Shown here in pieces: positions 52,286-60,721 of a stretch of DNA of 64,000 bases. Source of the stretch: Lacinutrix mariniflava (GTDB taxonomy: Bacteria; Bacteroidota; Bacteroidia; Flavobacteriales; Flavobacteriaceae); contig NZ_LIQG01000026.1 in the NCBI RefSeq assembly GCF_001418015.1, forward strand, positions 496,001-560,000, in the 5' to 3' direction. The notes below the pieces were generated by a model. The model was not told the DNA's origin, did not search any database, and saw only the letters and a program-made list of their open reading frames with translations. Each line of letters starts with the position of its first letter. The first letter of the stretch is position 1. The position numbers and the translations under genes are program-made.

Positions 52286-52378
52286 ACTTTTGCTTCAAAT
52301 AGCAAAAGTCAGGCTATCCGTTATATCTTTTTGAGAAAAACAAAAAGGATGCCACTACTATCCTTAACACAGCGCCAC
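52286..52378. repeat. structured intergenic element, probable dispersed repeat
   Basis: Two hairpins in tandem: ACTTTTGCT (52286-52294) with AGCAAAAGT (52301-52309), and a stem near 52325-52351 between TATCTTTTTG and CAAAAAGGAT. The intervening words GGCTATCCGTTATATC and GGATGCCACTACTATCC resemble an element I recall as frequent between genes in Flavobacteriaceae genomes. That is memory, not a search result. Confidence 0.45.
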
Positions 52379-52407
52379 ACTTAAAAATAAAATAATAACT
52401 TAGCATC

Positions 52408-53526
52408 ATGAATTTATCTTACTGGGAAATAAAAACATGGCTAACCAACATAGACTATACAATTGTTGGAAGCGGCATAGTAGGCTTAAATTGTGCATTA
52501 CAATTAAAAGAAAAATACCCAAAAGCTAACATTCTTATATTAGAAAAAGGCTTTCTGCCACAAGGCGCAAGTACAAAGAATGCAGGCTTTGCTTGTTTTG
52601 GTAGTTTAAGTGAGATTTTAAGCGATTTAAAACAACATAGTCAAGATGAAGTCTTAGAACTAATAAAGCAAAGACAAGAAGGTTTAAAACGTCTCAGAGA
52701 AACTTTAGGAGATATTAAAATAGATTATAAAGCATTAGGAGGCTACGAATTGTTTTCAGAAAAAGACAATGCATTATTCCAAGACTGTCTTTCTAAAAGA
52801 GAAGAGGTAAATCAATTACTAAAACCATTATTTAAAGCAGATGTTTTCAGTTTAAAACCAAACACTTTTCAATTTAAAAATATAAAAGAAAATTATATAT
52901 TCAATAAGTTCGAAGGACAAATAGATACAGGTAAAATGATGGAAGCCTTACTTGAGAAAGTACAAGCAAAAGGCATTAAAATATTAAATAATATTACCGT
53001 AGATTCGTTTTTAGACAATAAAAGTTCAGTAGATGTTAAAACAAATCAATTCGAATTTACTACATCTAAACTATTAATTGCGACAAATGGTTTCGCCTCA
53101 CAATTAATAAAAGAAACCGTAAAGCCTGCAAGAGCTCAAGTATTAATAACAAAACCAATTAAAAACTTACATATAAAAGGAACGTTCCATTTAGATGAAG
53201 GCTATTACTATTTTAGAAACATAGATAATAGAATATTGTTTGGTGGCGGAAGAAACCTCGATTTTAAAACTGAAGAAACCACCCAATTATCACAAACAGA
53301 TCTCATTCAAAATAAGTTAGAAGAGATACTTAAAACCACAATATTACCTAATACACCTTTTCAAATAGAACATAGATGGAGCGGAATTATGGGCGTTGGA
53401 AGTCAGAAAAAGCCAATAGTAAAACAGTTAAGCAATAATGTGTTTTGTGGAGTAAGATTAGGAGGAATGGGAGTTGCAATAGGTAGCACTATTGGAAAAC
53501 AATTAGCAGATATTACTTGTAACTAA
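52408..53526 (+). CDS. DAO-family FAD-dependent oxidoreductase
   Basis: 372 residues. Rossmann FAD-binding start Y-T-I-V-G-S-G-I-V-G-L-N-C-A-L-Q-L (G-x-G-x-x-G) with E-K-G-F-L-P-Q-G-A-S-T-K-N-A-G-F after it, the D-amino-acid oxidase/GlpO layout. The C-terminal part has R-I-L-F-G-G-G-R-N, H-R-W-S-G-I-M-G-V-G and F-C-G-V-R-L-G-G-M-G-V-A. Substrate unknown. Stop codon directly abuts the mtgA start (53526/53527), so the pair is translationally coupled. Confidence 0.88.
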   Translation: MNLSYWEIKTWLTNIDYTIVGSGIVGLNCALQLKEKYPKANILILEKGFLPQGASTKNAGFACFGSLSEILSDLKQHSQDEVLELIKQRQEGLKRLRETLGDIKIDYKALGGYELFSEKDNALFQDCLSKREEVNQLLKPLFKADVFSLKPNTFQFKNIKENYIFNKFEGQIDTGKMMEALLEKVQAKGIKILNNITVDSFLDNKSSVDVKTNQFEFTTSKLLIATNGFASQLIKETVKPARAQVLITKPIKNLHIKGTFHLDEGYYYFRNIDNRILFGGGRNLDFKTEETTQLSQTDLIQNKLEEILKTTILPNTPFQIEHRWSGIMGVGSQKKPIVKQLSNNVFCGVRLGGMGVAIGSTIGKQLADITCN

Positions 53527-54213
53527 ATGAAAAAATTTTTCGAGTTTATAATTAAAGTTTTCTTTTGGAGCGTAGCATCTTCTATTGCTTTAGTTGTTGT
53601 CTTTAAGTTTGTGCCAGTACCAATAACACCACTAATGGTGATTCGTTATTTTGAAAATCCTTCAGAAAAACAACTATGGAAACACAATTGGGAACCCATA
53701 GAAAATATCTCTATAAACATACAATTAGCTGTAATTTGTACCGAAGATCAAAAGTTTTTAAACCACAATGGTTTCGATATTGAAGCTATAGAAAAGGCTT
53801 ACGAGCACAATAAAAAAGGGAAACGCATAAAAGGAGGAAGCACTATAAGTCAGCAAACAGCAAAAAATGTGTTTCTTTGGCCAAACCGTAGTTGGTTGCG
53901 CAAAGGTTTAGAAACCTATTTTACTTTTTTAATTGAAAAAATTTGGAGTAAAGAACGCATTATTGAAGTCTATTTAAACAGTATAGAAATGGGAAATGGT
54001 ATTTATGGTATTGCAGCAGCATCTCATTATTGGTTTAATAAACCAGCAGCTAAATTAACAGCTTACGAGGCAGCAGCAATAGCATCTATATTGCCAAACC
54101 CAAGAAAGTATCGTGCAAATCCAGCGTCCCAATACATTGAGAAAAGGAAACAATGGATTGTAAATCAAATGAATTTTTACGGTGTTTTAAATTATAAAAC
54201 TAAAGATGAATAA
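53527..54213 (+). CDS. mtgA: monofunctional peptidoglycan transglycosylase
   Basis: 228 residues, one N-terminal membrane helix, glycosyltransferase family 51 domain. Catalytic region I-C-T-E-D-Q-K-F-L-N-H-N-G-F-D with the catalytic Glu, then R-I-K-G-G-S-T-I-S-Q-Q-T-A-K-N-V-F-L-W, and K-E-R-I-I-E-V-Y-L-N-S-I-E-M-G. No transpeptidase domain follows. Polymerises lipid II at the inner membrane. Overlaps the next gene by eight bases. Confidence 0.94.
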   Translation: MKKFFEFIIKVFFWSVASSIALVVVFKFVPVPITPLMVIRYFENPSEKQLWKHNWEPIENISINIQLAVICTEDQKFLNHNGFDIEAIEKAYEHNKKGKRIKGGSTISQQTAKNVFLWPNRSWLRKGLETYFTFLIEKIWSKERIIEVYLNSIEMGNGIYGIAAASHYWFNKPAAKLTAYEAAAIASILPNPRKYRANPASQYIEKRKQWIVNQMNFYGVLNYKTKDE

Positions 54214-54667
54214 ATTAGAAAATATAAAGCAAGTACTCTATAATAAGTGTGTTCAGTTTACAAAAAACAGACTGGATACAATTAATAAAACAATTGAAGA
54301 ATTACAAGAATCTTTAACCTCCGAAACCAAAAGCAGCGCAGGAGATAAGCACGAAACTGGTCGTGCAATGGTTCATTTAGAACGTGAAAAAGCAGGAGAG
54401 CAATTAGCCGAAATTCAGAAAGTAAATCACTTATTAGCTAAAATAAGAACAGAAAAAACGTCTAATGTTATTGGTTTAGGAAGTGTTGTCTTCACTACAA
54501 ACGCTAATTATTATATAGCAATTAGTGCAGGTGAATTAGAATTTAATGATCAAAAATTCTACGCTATTGCAGCCAATACTCCAATTGCACAATTAGTATT
54601 AGGAAAAAAAACGGGAGACCAAATTAAGTTTAGAAATCAAGAATTTACTATAACAAATGTTAACTAA
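54206..54667 (+). CDS. GreA/GreB-like protein (coiled coil plus FKBP-like C domain)
   Basis: 153 residues. An N-terminal coiled coil (about 1-75) contains S-L-T-S-E-T-K-S-S-A-G-D-K-H-E-T-G-R-A-M. The C-terminal V-I-G-L-G-S-V-V-F-T-T and T-P-I-A-Q-L-V-L-G-K-K-T-G-D-Q-I match the GreA C-domain pattern S-P-L-x-x-x-L-x-G-K-x-x-G-D. The acidic tip residues of a true GreA cannot be assigned with confidence, so its action on RNA polymerase is not certain. Such proteins are sometimes mislabelled 3-oxoacyl-ACP synthase. Overlaps mtgA by eight bases. Confidence 0.8.
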   Translation: MNKLENIKQVLYNKCVQFTKNRLDTINKTIEELQESLTSETKSSAGDKHETGRAMVHLEREKAGEQLAEIQKVNHLLAKIRTEKTSNVIGLGSVVFTTNANYYIAISAGELEFNDQKFYAIAANTPIAQLVLGKKTGDQIKFRNQEFTITNVN

Positions 54668-54721
54668 CTTCTAAATAAACAATTTTCGGGTTATCTTTAG
54701 TAAAATTGAATTAGAAAAAAG

Positions 54722-55858
54722 TTGAATACACTTCCCTTAAATTTTGATGTCATTATTATTGGTGGTGGATTAGCAGGTTTAAGTAGTGCTATCCATTTAT
54801 CTAAAAATAATTGTAGCGTTTTGGTTATCGAAAAAAACACGTATCCAAAACATAAAGTTTGTGGCGAATATATATCAAACGAAGTCTTACCTTATCTCTA
54901 TTATTTAGGAATCGATGTTTTTAAATTAGGAGCTAAAAGAATAAATAAATTCGAGCTATCCACACCCAAAAATAAATTAGTAAAAGCAAACTTACCACTT
55001 GGTGGTTTCGGGATCAGTCGGTTTTGTTTAGATAATGATCTTGCTAAAAAAGCGATTGCGAATAAAGCAGTAGTTATTCAAGACACTGTTGAAGACGTCA
55101 CCTTTGCAAACAATGCATTTTTAGTTAAAACAAAAGAAGCAAATTACTCCTCAAAAATAGTGATTGGTGCTTACGGCAAACGCGCGAATTTAGATGTTAA
55201 ACTTAAACGAAGTTTTATAAAGAACAAATCGCCTTTTCTAGCTGTGAAAACACATGTAAAAGGCAATTTTCCTGAAGATTTAGTTGCGCTTCATAATTTT
55301 GAAGGCGGTTATTGCGGAGTTTCAAAAGTGGAAGACAATAGTATTAACGTTTGTTACATTACTAACTTCGAAGCCTTTAAAAAGTATAAAGATATCGACG
55401 AGTTTCAGGAGAAAGTAGTCTTTAAAAATACGGCTCTAAAATCTATTTTTAAAAACTCAGAACCAGTCTTTAAATCACCTTTAAGTATTAGTCAAATTTC
55501 TTTTGAAACTAAAAATCCAATCGAAAACCATATGTTAATGTGTGGTGATACAGCAGGCATGATTCATCCATTATGTGGAAATGGAATGAGCATGGCAATA
55601 CGCAGTGCTCAAATGGCATCGCTACTTATTATTAAGTTTTGTAATGGTGAAATAAAAAACCGAAAAACTTTAGAAAAGCAGTATATTAGAGAGTGGAATG
55701 CAGAGTTTAAATTGCGTCTAACAACAGGTCATATTGTTGCTAATTTATTTAGTAAAAACAAATTAGCCGAAGTGTTAATTAGCATTGTAAAGTGGTTTCC
55801 TTTTATTCTACCACAAATTATTAAGCGAACACATGGTAAATTAATGAACGTTAAATGA
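54722..55858 (+). CDS. FAD-dependent oxidoreductase (geranylgeranyl-reductase/UbiH-like)
   Basis: 378 residues from a TTG start. FAD motif V-I-I-I-G-G-G-L-A-G-L-S-S-A (about 10-23) and P-K-H-K-V-C-G-E-Y-I-S. Second FAD segment M-L-M-C-G-D-T-A-G-M-I-H-P-L-C-G-N-G-M (about 270-288). The C-G-E segment is that of geranylgeranyl-reductase-like flavoproteins, which include hydroxylases of phenolic lipids. The family fits a role of hydroxylating or reducing the polyketide product, which is inferred from context. The stop overlaps the next start (ATGA), so it is coupled to the methyltransferase. Confidence 0.88.
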   Translation: MNTLPLNFDVIIIGGGLAGLSSAIHLSKNNCSVLVIEKNTYPKHKVCGEYISNEVLPYLYYLGIDVFKLGAKRINKFELSTPKNKLVKANLPLGGFGISRFCLDNDLAKKAIANKAVVIQDTVEDVTFANNAFLVKTKEANYSSKIVIGAYGKRANLDVKLKRSFIKNKSPFLAVKTHVKGNFPEDLVALHNFEGGYCGVSKVEDNSINVCYITNFEAFKKYKDIDEFQEKVVFKNTALKSIFKNSEPVFKSPLSISQISFETKNPIENHMLMCGDTAGMIHPLCGNGMSMAIRSAQMASLLIIKFCNGEIKNRKTLEKQYIREWNAEFKLRLTTGHIVANLFSKNKLAEVLISIVKWFPFILPQIIKRTHGKLMNVK

Positions 55859-56571
55859 GTCTATTGATTAACACAAAATATAGAAGTGAAGCGGAAGAGA
55901 TTATGGACGATTTGGACTATAATGGTCCAATATTACATGATGCTCTAAATAAGTTAGCAAAAATAAACCAGTGGTTAGGTGGAAATATAGTCACCATAAA
56001 CGGATTGAAAAAAGCATTAAAACAACATTCAAAAACAGAAACGATTACTATTATCGATTTAGGTTGCGGTGGAGGTGACATTTTAAGAGCGGTCTCGCTA
56101 TTTGGAAAAAAAAACAATTACAAGTTTAAATTAATAGGTATAGATGCCAATCCACACACCGTAAATTACGCTAATAAATTATCGCAAAATTACGATAATG
56201 TAGAGTTTCAAGAGATAGATATTTTTTCGGAAGCTTTTAATAATTTAGAATACGATTTAGTATTAACAACATTGTTCCTTCATCATTTTAAAGAAGGCCA
56301 ATTGGTTTCATTTTTAAAACCAGTGCTAGAAAAAGCCAAATTAGGAATAGTTGTTAATGATTTACACAGACATAAATTAGCTTATTATTTGTTTAAGTTG
56401 TTATGCACAACGATAAAGAATAAGACTATTGTTGAAGACGGATTGACTTCAGTATTAAGAGGGTTTAAAAGAAACGAACTTATAGCTATTTCAGAAAAAA
56501 TAAATGCAGCGTATCAAATACAATGGAAATGGGCATTTCGTTTTCAATGGATTTTAAAAAACAGAAACTAA
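55855..56571 (+). CDS. class I SAM-dependent methyltransferase
   Basis: 238 residues. SAM-binding motif I I-I-D-L-G-C-G-G-G-D-I-L at about 62-73, then L-I-G-I-D-A-N-P-H (motif II), E-Y-D-L-V-L-T-T-L-F-L-H-H-F (motif IV region). The N-terminal Y-R-S-E-A-E-E-I-M-D-D segment is typical of a flavobacterial methyltransferase group next to type III PKS genes. Likely O- or C-methylates the polyketide lipid; inference from the operon. Confidence 0.88.
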   Translation: MSLLINTKYRSEAEEIMDDLDYNGPILHDALNKLAKINQWLGGNIVTINGLKKALKQHSKTETITIIDLGCGGGDILRAVSLFGKKNNYKFKLIGIDANPHTVNYANKLSQNYDNVEFQEIDIFSEAFNNLEYDLVLTTLFLHHFKEGQLVSFLKPVLEKAKLGIVVNDLHRHKLAYYLFKLLCTTIKNKTIVEDGLTSVLRGFKRNELIAISEKINAAYQIQWKWAFRFQWILKNRN

Positions 56572-56675
56572 ATAATTTAAAATAATAAGAATCGGCTTTG
56601 CAATCGCATTGCTTGGCAAGTAAACGTCAGTGAATCTCTGTGATAATTCAGCGAAACGCTGTGTAACAAAAAAGT

Positions 56676-57728
56676 ATGAGCGTAAAAATAACAGCAGTAG
56701 CCAAACAATTACCAAAATACACAAGAGAGACTAAGGATATTATTCCGTATTTAAAACTATGGATGACAGGCCAAGACGAGCGTTTTCAGCGTAAAGTGAT
56801 TAAGCTTTTTGAGAACGCAGGAGTAGATAGACGTTACTCTATAATGGACGCCGAAGAAGTGTTTTTTAAAACCTCTTTTCAAGAGAAAAACGATATCTAC
56901 GCTCGCGAAGTCGTTAAATTAGCAGAGCAATCTTTGGTAAAAGCATTAGATAAAGCTAAGCTTAAACCTACAGATATAGATTATATTATTACGGTTAGTT
57001 GTACAGGAATTATGATTCCTTCTGTGGACGCTTACCTGATTAATAATCTAAAAATGAAACAAGATATCGTAAGACTTCCAGTAACAGAAATGGGTTGTGC
57101 TGCAGGTGTTTCAGGTATTATTTATGCTAAAAACTTTTTAAAAGCAAACCCAAATAAACGCGCAGCAGTTATTGCTGTAGAGTCTCCAACAGCAACATTT
57201 CAGTTAGATGATTTTTCAATGGTTAATATTGTAAGTGCTGCTATTTTTGGTGATGGAGCTTCCAGTGTTATTTTATCGTCTTATAAAGATGAGGAAGGAC
57301 CAAAAATTATTGACGAAGCCATGTATCATTTTTACGATGCCACAACTATGATGGGTTTTAAACTCGTAAATACAGGCTTACAAATGATTTTAGATAAGGC
57401 TGTTCCAGAAACTATTTCAGAACACTTTCCTATGATTGTACATCCGTTTTTAGAACGAAATAATATGGCGATTGAAGATATCGATCATTTAATTTTTCAT
57501 CCAGGTGGAAAAAAAATAGTACAAACCGTCGAAGACTTGTTTGGATCTCTTGGAAAGAATATTGACGACACCAAAGACGTGTTAAAACAATACGGAAACA
57601 TGAGTAGTGCTACAGTTTTGTATGTTTTAGAACGTTTTATGGATAAAAAATTACCAAAAGGAGATAGAGGTTTAATGCTAAGTTTTGGGCCAGGTTTTTC
57701 GGCTCAACGCATTTTATTAGAGTGGTAA
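56676..57728 (+). CDS. type III polyketide synthase
   Basis: 350 residues, chalcone-synthase superfamily. Complete catalytic triad: Cys141 in T-E-M-G-C-A-A-G, His275 in F-H-P-G-G-K, Asn308 in Y-G-N-M-S-S-A-T. Also S-V-D-A-Y-L-I-N, G-D-G-A-S-S-V-I-L, and the C-terminal L-S-F-G-P-G-F-S-A. The G-F-S-A-Q ending and G-P-G-F match bacterial type III PKS. Condenses malonyl-CoA units onto a fatty acyl starter to give pyrones or resorcinols; here the starter may come from the ACP-based enzymes downstream. It is the signature gene of the cluster. Confidence 0.95.
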   Translation: MSVKITAVAKQLPKYTRETKDIIPYLKLWMTGQDERFQRKVIKLFENAGVDRRYSIMDAEEVFFKTSFQEKNDIYAREVVKLAEQSLVKALDKAKLKPTDIDYIITVSCTGIMIPSVDAYLINNLKMKQDIVRLPVTEMGCAAGVSGIIYAKNFLKANPNKRAAVIAVESPTATFQLDDFSMVNIVSAAIFGDGASSVILSSYKDEEGPKIIDEAMYHFYDATTMMGFKLVNTGLQMILDKAVPETISEHFPMIVHPFLERNNMAIEDIDHLIFHPGGKKIVQTVEDLFGSLGKNIDDTKDVLKQYGNMSSATVLYVLERFMDKKLPKGDRGLMLSFGPGFSAQRILLEW

Positions 57729-57740
57729 CAAAAAGAAGTT

Positions 57741-57772
57741 TTGTCATCCTGAATTTGATACAGTATCTCATT
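57741..57772. repeat. fragment resembling a dispersed intergenic repeat
   Basis: TTGTCATCCTGAATTTGATA followed by CAGTATCTCATT, in the gap between the PKS and reductase genes. The word GTCATCCTGA...TCTCAT recurs often between genes of Bacteroidota as I recall. Not confirmed by a search. Confidence 0.35.
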
Positions 57773-57784
57773 AATTAAGAAAAC

Positions 57785-58582
57785 ATGAATAAAGACTTTC
57801 AAGATAAAAACTATTGGGCCTTAATTTTAGGAGGCTCAAGTGGATTAGGTTTGGCAACAGCAAAAAAGCTAGCGAAACATGGTATGAATATTTGTATAAT
57901 TCATAGAAATTCTAGAGCGAAAGAAGAAGAAATAGCTTTAGCATTTAGCAGTATTAAAACGGAAGGTGTGCAGTTTCAATCTTATAACGTAGATGCTTTT
58001 AAGGTTGAAAAACGAGAACAAACCATTTCAGAATTAAAAGCTATTTTAGGAAGTAAAGGTAAAATTAGAACCTTAGTGCATAGCGTTGCTAAAGGAAATT
58101 TAAAACCAATGATTTCTGAAGGCAAGCCAACGTTAAAAAACGATGATTTTAATTTAACAATTAACGCCATGGCAATTAGTCTATACGATTGGACTATAGC
58201 ACTTTTTGAAGCTAAATTATTTGCAAAGGATTCTCGAATTATTAGCTTTACAAGTGAAGGGAATACCAAAGCGTGGCAAAATTACGCAGCAGTATCTGCG
58301 GCAAAAGTAACGTTAGAAGCCATAACAAGAAACATTGCGTTAGAGTTTGCGCCTTTTGGAATTAGAGCCAATTGTATTCAAGCAGGAGTTACCGATACTG
58401 CTTCTTTGCGCATGATTCCTGGAAGCGAACAAATAAAAGAACACAGTTTAAAACGTAATCCATTTAAACGGTTAACACAGCCGGAAGATGTTGCGAATGC
58501 AGTTTATTTACTATGTAAAGATGAAGCCAGTTGGATTAATGGTTGCGTAATTCCGGTGGATGGTGGCGAACATATAAGTTAG
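57785..58582 (+). CDS. FabL-like enoyl-ACP reductase (SDR)
   Basis: 265 residues, Rossmann fold with G-G-S-S-G-L-G at 16-22. The catalytic motif is Tyr167-x6-Lys174 (Y-A-A-V-S-A-A-K), the spacing of enoyl-ACP reductases FabI and FabL and not the Y-x3-K of ketoreductases. C-terminal P-F-G-I-R-A-N-C-I-Q-A-G-V-T-D-T-A-S and G-C-V-I-P-V-D-G-G-E fit FabL-like enzymes. Most likely it saturates the acyl chain in the type II line next to the PKS. Confidence 0.82.
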   Translation: MNKDFQDKNYWALILGGSSGLGLATAKKLAKHGMNICIIHRNSRAKEEEIALAFSSIKTEGVQFQSYNVDAFKVEKREQTISELKAILGSKGKIRTLVHSVAKGNLKPMISEGKPTLKNDDFNLTINAMAISLYDWTIALFEAKLFAKDSRIISFTSEGNTKAWQNYAAVSAAKVTLEAITRNIALEFAPFGIRANCIQAGVTDTASLRMIPGSEQIKEHSLKRNPFKRLTQPEDVANAVYLLCKDEASWINGCVIPVDGGEHIS

Positions 58583-58637
58583 AGTAATTGACTTTATGGG
58601 TTTTAAAAACGTGTGAGGTCTAAATAAAACTAGGACA

Positions 58638-59075
58638 ATGACAGCAAGCCAAATAATAAAATGTTTACCATATCAAGAACCCTTTCTGTTCGTTGATGCA
58701 TTAACGGCGTTTTCTTCGGAAGGCATAACAGGAAGCTACACTTTTAAAAACGATGAGTATTTTTATAAAGGGCACTTTAAAAATAACCCAATAACTCCAG
58801 GTGTTATTTTAACCGAATGTATGGCGCAAATTGGTGTTGTGTGTTTAGGTATTTATATGCTGAAAGATGAAATCAATGAAGAAAATAAGCCGCAAATAGC
58901 CTTAACATCTAGTCAAGTGGACTTCTTTTTACCAGTATTTCCGGGAGAGAAAGTGATTGTGGTTTCAGAAAAAGAAGTCTTCAGATTTAATAAATTAAAA
59001 TGTAAAGTAAAGTTATTAAATGAAAAAGGCGAGTTGGTTTGTCGTGGACAAATTTCGGGAATGTTAAAAGCATGA
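58638..59075 (+). CDS. 3-hydroxyacyl-ACP dehydratase, FabZ-like
   Basis: 145-residue hotdog-fold protein. Predicted catalytic His46 in Y-K-G-H-F-K-N-N-P-I-T-P-G-V and Glu60 in L-T-E-C-M-A-Q, the same 14-residue spacing as in E. coli FabZ. Start C-L-P-Y-Q-E-P-F-L-F-V-D matches L-P-H-R-x-P-F-L-x-V-D. Dehydrates hydroxyacyl-ACP; probably part of the cluster's chain-building line. Confidence 0.88.
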   Translation: MTASQIIKCLPYQEPFLFVDALTAFSSEGITGSYTFKNDEYFYKGHFKNNPITPGVILTECMAQIGVVCLGIYMLKDEINEENKPQIALTSSQVDFFLPVFPGEKVIVVSEKEVFRFNKLKCKVKLLNEKGELVCRGQISGMLKA

Positions 59076-59117
59076 AAATTAGATTTTCGCTTTCGCGGAA
59101 ATGAAAAAAAGAAATAA

Positions 59118-60380
59118 ATGAGAGTAGTAATCACAGGTTTAGGAGTCGTTGCACCAAATGGTGTGGGAATAGACGCGTTTACTAAAGCCATAAAAAATGG
59201 CGAATCGGGCATTACATTTCATCAAAATTTAGCCGATTTAAATTTTTCGTGCTGTATTGGTGGAATACCTCAAATTTCCGAAGAAAAAAAAGGAGCGTAT
59301 TTAACACCTTTACAACTTAGAGGTTTTAATAGTTCTGGTATTTTATACGGTTGCATGGCTGGAATGGATGCATGGAAAGATGCAGGATTTAAAATAGACT
59401 CAGAAAGCGATTTGGACTTCGATAGTGGAACCGTTTTTGGAACAGGAACCTCTGGCGTAGAAAAATTTAGAGAAGCCATTTACAAGCTCGACGACAAACA
59501 AGTAAAACGATTAGGAAGCACAGTCGTTGTGCAAACCATGGCAAGTGGCGTTAGTGCTTTTTTAGGTGGAATATTAGGTTTAGGAAACCAAGTAACTACA
59601 AATTCCTCAGCTTGTACAACAGGAACTGAAGCCATTTTAATGGGTTACGAGCGTATTAAAAACGGACAAGCAAAACGGATGCTTGTTGGTAGTTGTAGTG
59701 ACGATGGTCCATATATTTGGGGTGGATTTGATGCCATGCGAGTCATGACTTATAAACATAACGAATCACCAGAACAAGGCTCAAGACCAATGAGTGCAAG
59801 TGCATCAGGTTTTGTTCCTGGCTCCGGAGCAGGTGCTTTGGTTTTAGAGTCTTTAGAAACTGCATTAGAGCGTAACGCAACAATTTATGCTGAGGTTTTA
59901 GGAGGTAATATTAATTCAGGAGGACAAAGAAATGGTGGAACCATGACCGCGCCAAATGCTAAAGCTGTACAACGTTGTATTAAAGATGCTATAAAAAATG
60001 CAGGGATTACTGCTAAGGAGATTGATGTAATAAATGGTCATTTAACCGCAACTTCTAAAGATGGTTTAGAGATTGAAAACTGGACCAAAGCACTAGACCG
60101 AAAAGGTGGTGACTTTCCATATATTAATTCTTTAAAATCTATGGTTGGACACTGTTTGTCTGCAGCAGGAAGCATTGAAAGTGTTGCAACAGTACTTCAA
60201 ATTAAGGAGCAATTTGTGTTTCCTAATATTAATTGTGACGATTTGCATCCTGATATTTCACAATTAATTTCCGAAGAAAAAATTGTAAAAAAACTTTTAA
60301 AGACAGAGGTGAACATTGCTGCTAAAGCCAGTTTTGGTTTTGGCGATGTAAATGGTTGTGTTATCTTTAAAAAGTATTGA
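59118..60380 (+). CDS. beta-ketoacyl-ACP synthase II-like (FabF-type)
   Basis: 420-residue thiolase-fold condensing enzyme. Catalytic triad Cys166 in S-S-A-C-T-T-G-T, His308 in N-G-H-L-T-A-T, His345 in V-G-H-C-L-S-A-A-G. In the H-G-T-x-T motif the Gly is replaced by Leu (H-L-T-A-T). No acyltransferase domain. Elongates acyl-ACP with malonyl-ACP, giving the lengthened starter or a dedicated lipid chain. 42 bp after the dehydratase. Confidence 0.9.
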   Translation: MRVVITGLGVVAPNGVGIDAFTKAIKNGESGITFHQNLADLNFSCCIGGIPQISEEKKGAYLTPLQLRGFNSSGILYGCMAGMDAWKDAGFKIDSESDLDFDSGTVFGTGTSGVEKFREAIYKLDDKQVKRLGSTVVVQTMASGVSAFLGGILGLGNQVTTNSSACTTGTEAILMGYERIKNGQAKRMLVGSCSDDGPYIWGGFDAMRVMTYKHNESPEQGSRPMSASASGFVPGSGAGALVLESLETALERNATIYAEVLGGNINSGGQRNGGTMTAPNAKAVQRCIKDAIKNAGITAKEIDVINGHLTATSKDGLEIENWTKALDRKGGDFPYINSLKSMVGHCLSAAGSIESVATVLQIKEQFVFPNINCDDLHPDISQLISEEKIVKKLLKTEVNIAAKASFGFGDVNGCVIFKKY

Positions 60381-60402
60381 GTATTGCCAAATTTGAAATA
60401 AA

Positions 60403-60432
60403 CTGTCACACTGAGCTTGTTGAAGTGTTTCG
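60403..60432. repeat. fragment resembling a dispersed intergenic repeat
   Basis: CTGTCACACTGAGCTTGTTG followed by AAGTGTTTCG between the ketosynthase and ACP genes. It resembles the CTGAGCTTGTCGAAGT word I recall as common between genes in this phylum. Not confirmed by a search. Confidence 0.35.
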
Positions 60433-60466
60433 TTTTTTTTACTAAACTACTAATTGATAAATACAC

Positions 60467-60721
60467 ATGACAAAAGAAGAATTAATTGCCAAGCTAAAAA
60501 CGATCGTTCAGCCTTATATTCAAAATGAAGAGGCGTTTAATAATTTATCTGAAAACACAGATTTTATAAACGATCTAAAAATAAATTCTGCAAATTTAGT
60601 AGATGTTATTCTAGATGTCGAAGACGAATTTGATATTAGAATTGAAAATGACGATATGGAAAGAATGGTGTCTGTAAAAGCAGCAATGGATATTGTTAAT
60701 GAGAAATTAGCAGAAAAATGA
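60467..60721 (+). CDS. acyl carrier protein of the type III PKS cluster
   Basis: 84 residues, four-helix ACP. The phosphopantetheine Ser is Ser41 in D-L-K-I-N-S-A-N-L-V-D (the usual D-S-L is N-S-A here), followed by D-V-E-D-E-F-D-I-R-I. It differs enough from housekeeping AcpP to be a dedicated carrier. The stop overlaps the phosphopantetheinyl transferase start (ATGA), so ACP and its activator are coupled. Confidence 0.9.
   Translation: MTKEELIAKLKTIVQPYIQNEEAFNNLSENTDFINDLKINSANLVDVILDVEDEFDIRIENDDMERMVSVKAAMDIVNEKLAEK

Noticed and set aside
54206-54667. 3-oxoacyl-ACP synthase label for this protein
   Set aside because: It has no thiolase fold, catalytic Cys or His motifs, and matches a coiled coil plus GreA-C pattern. 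The label is a known annotation carry-over.
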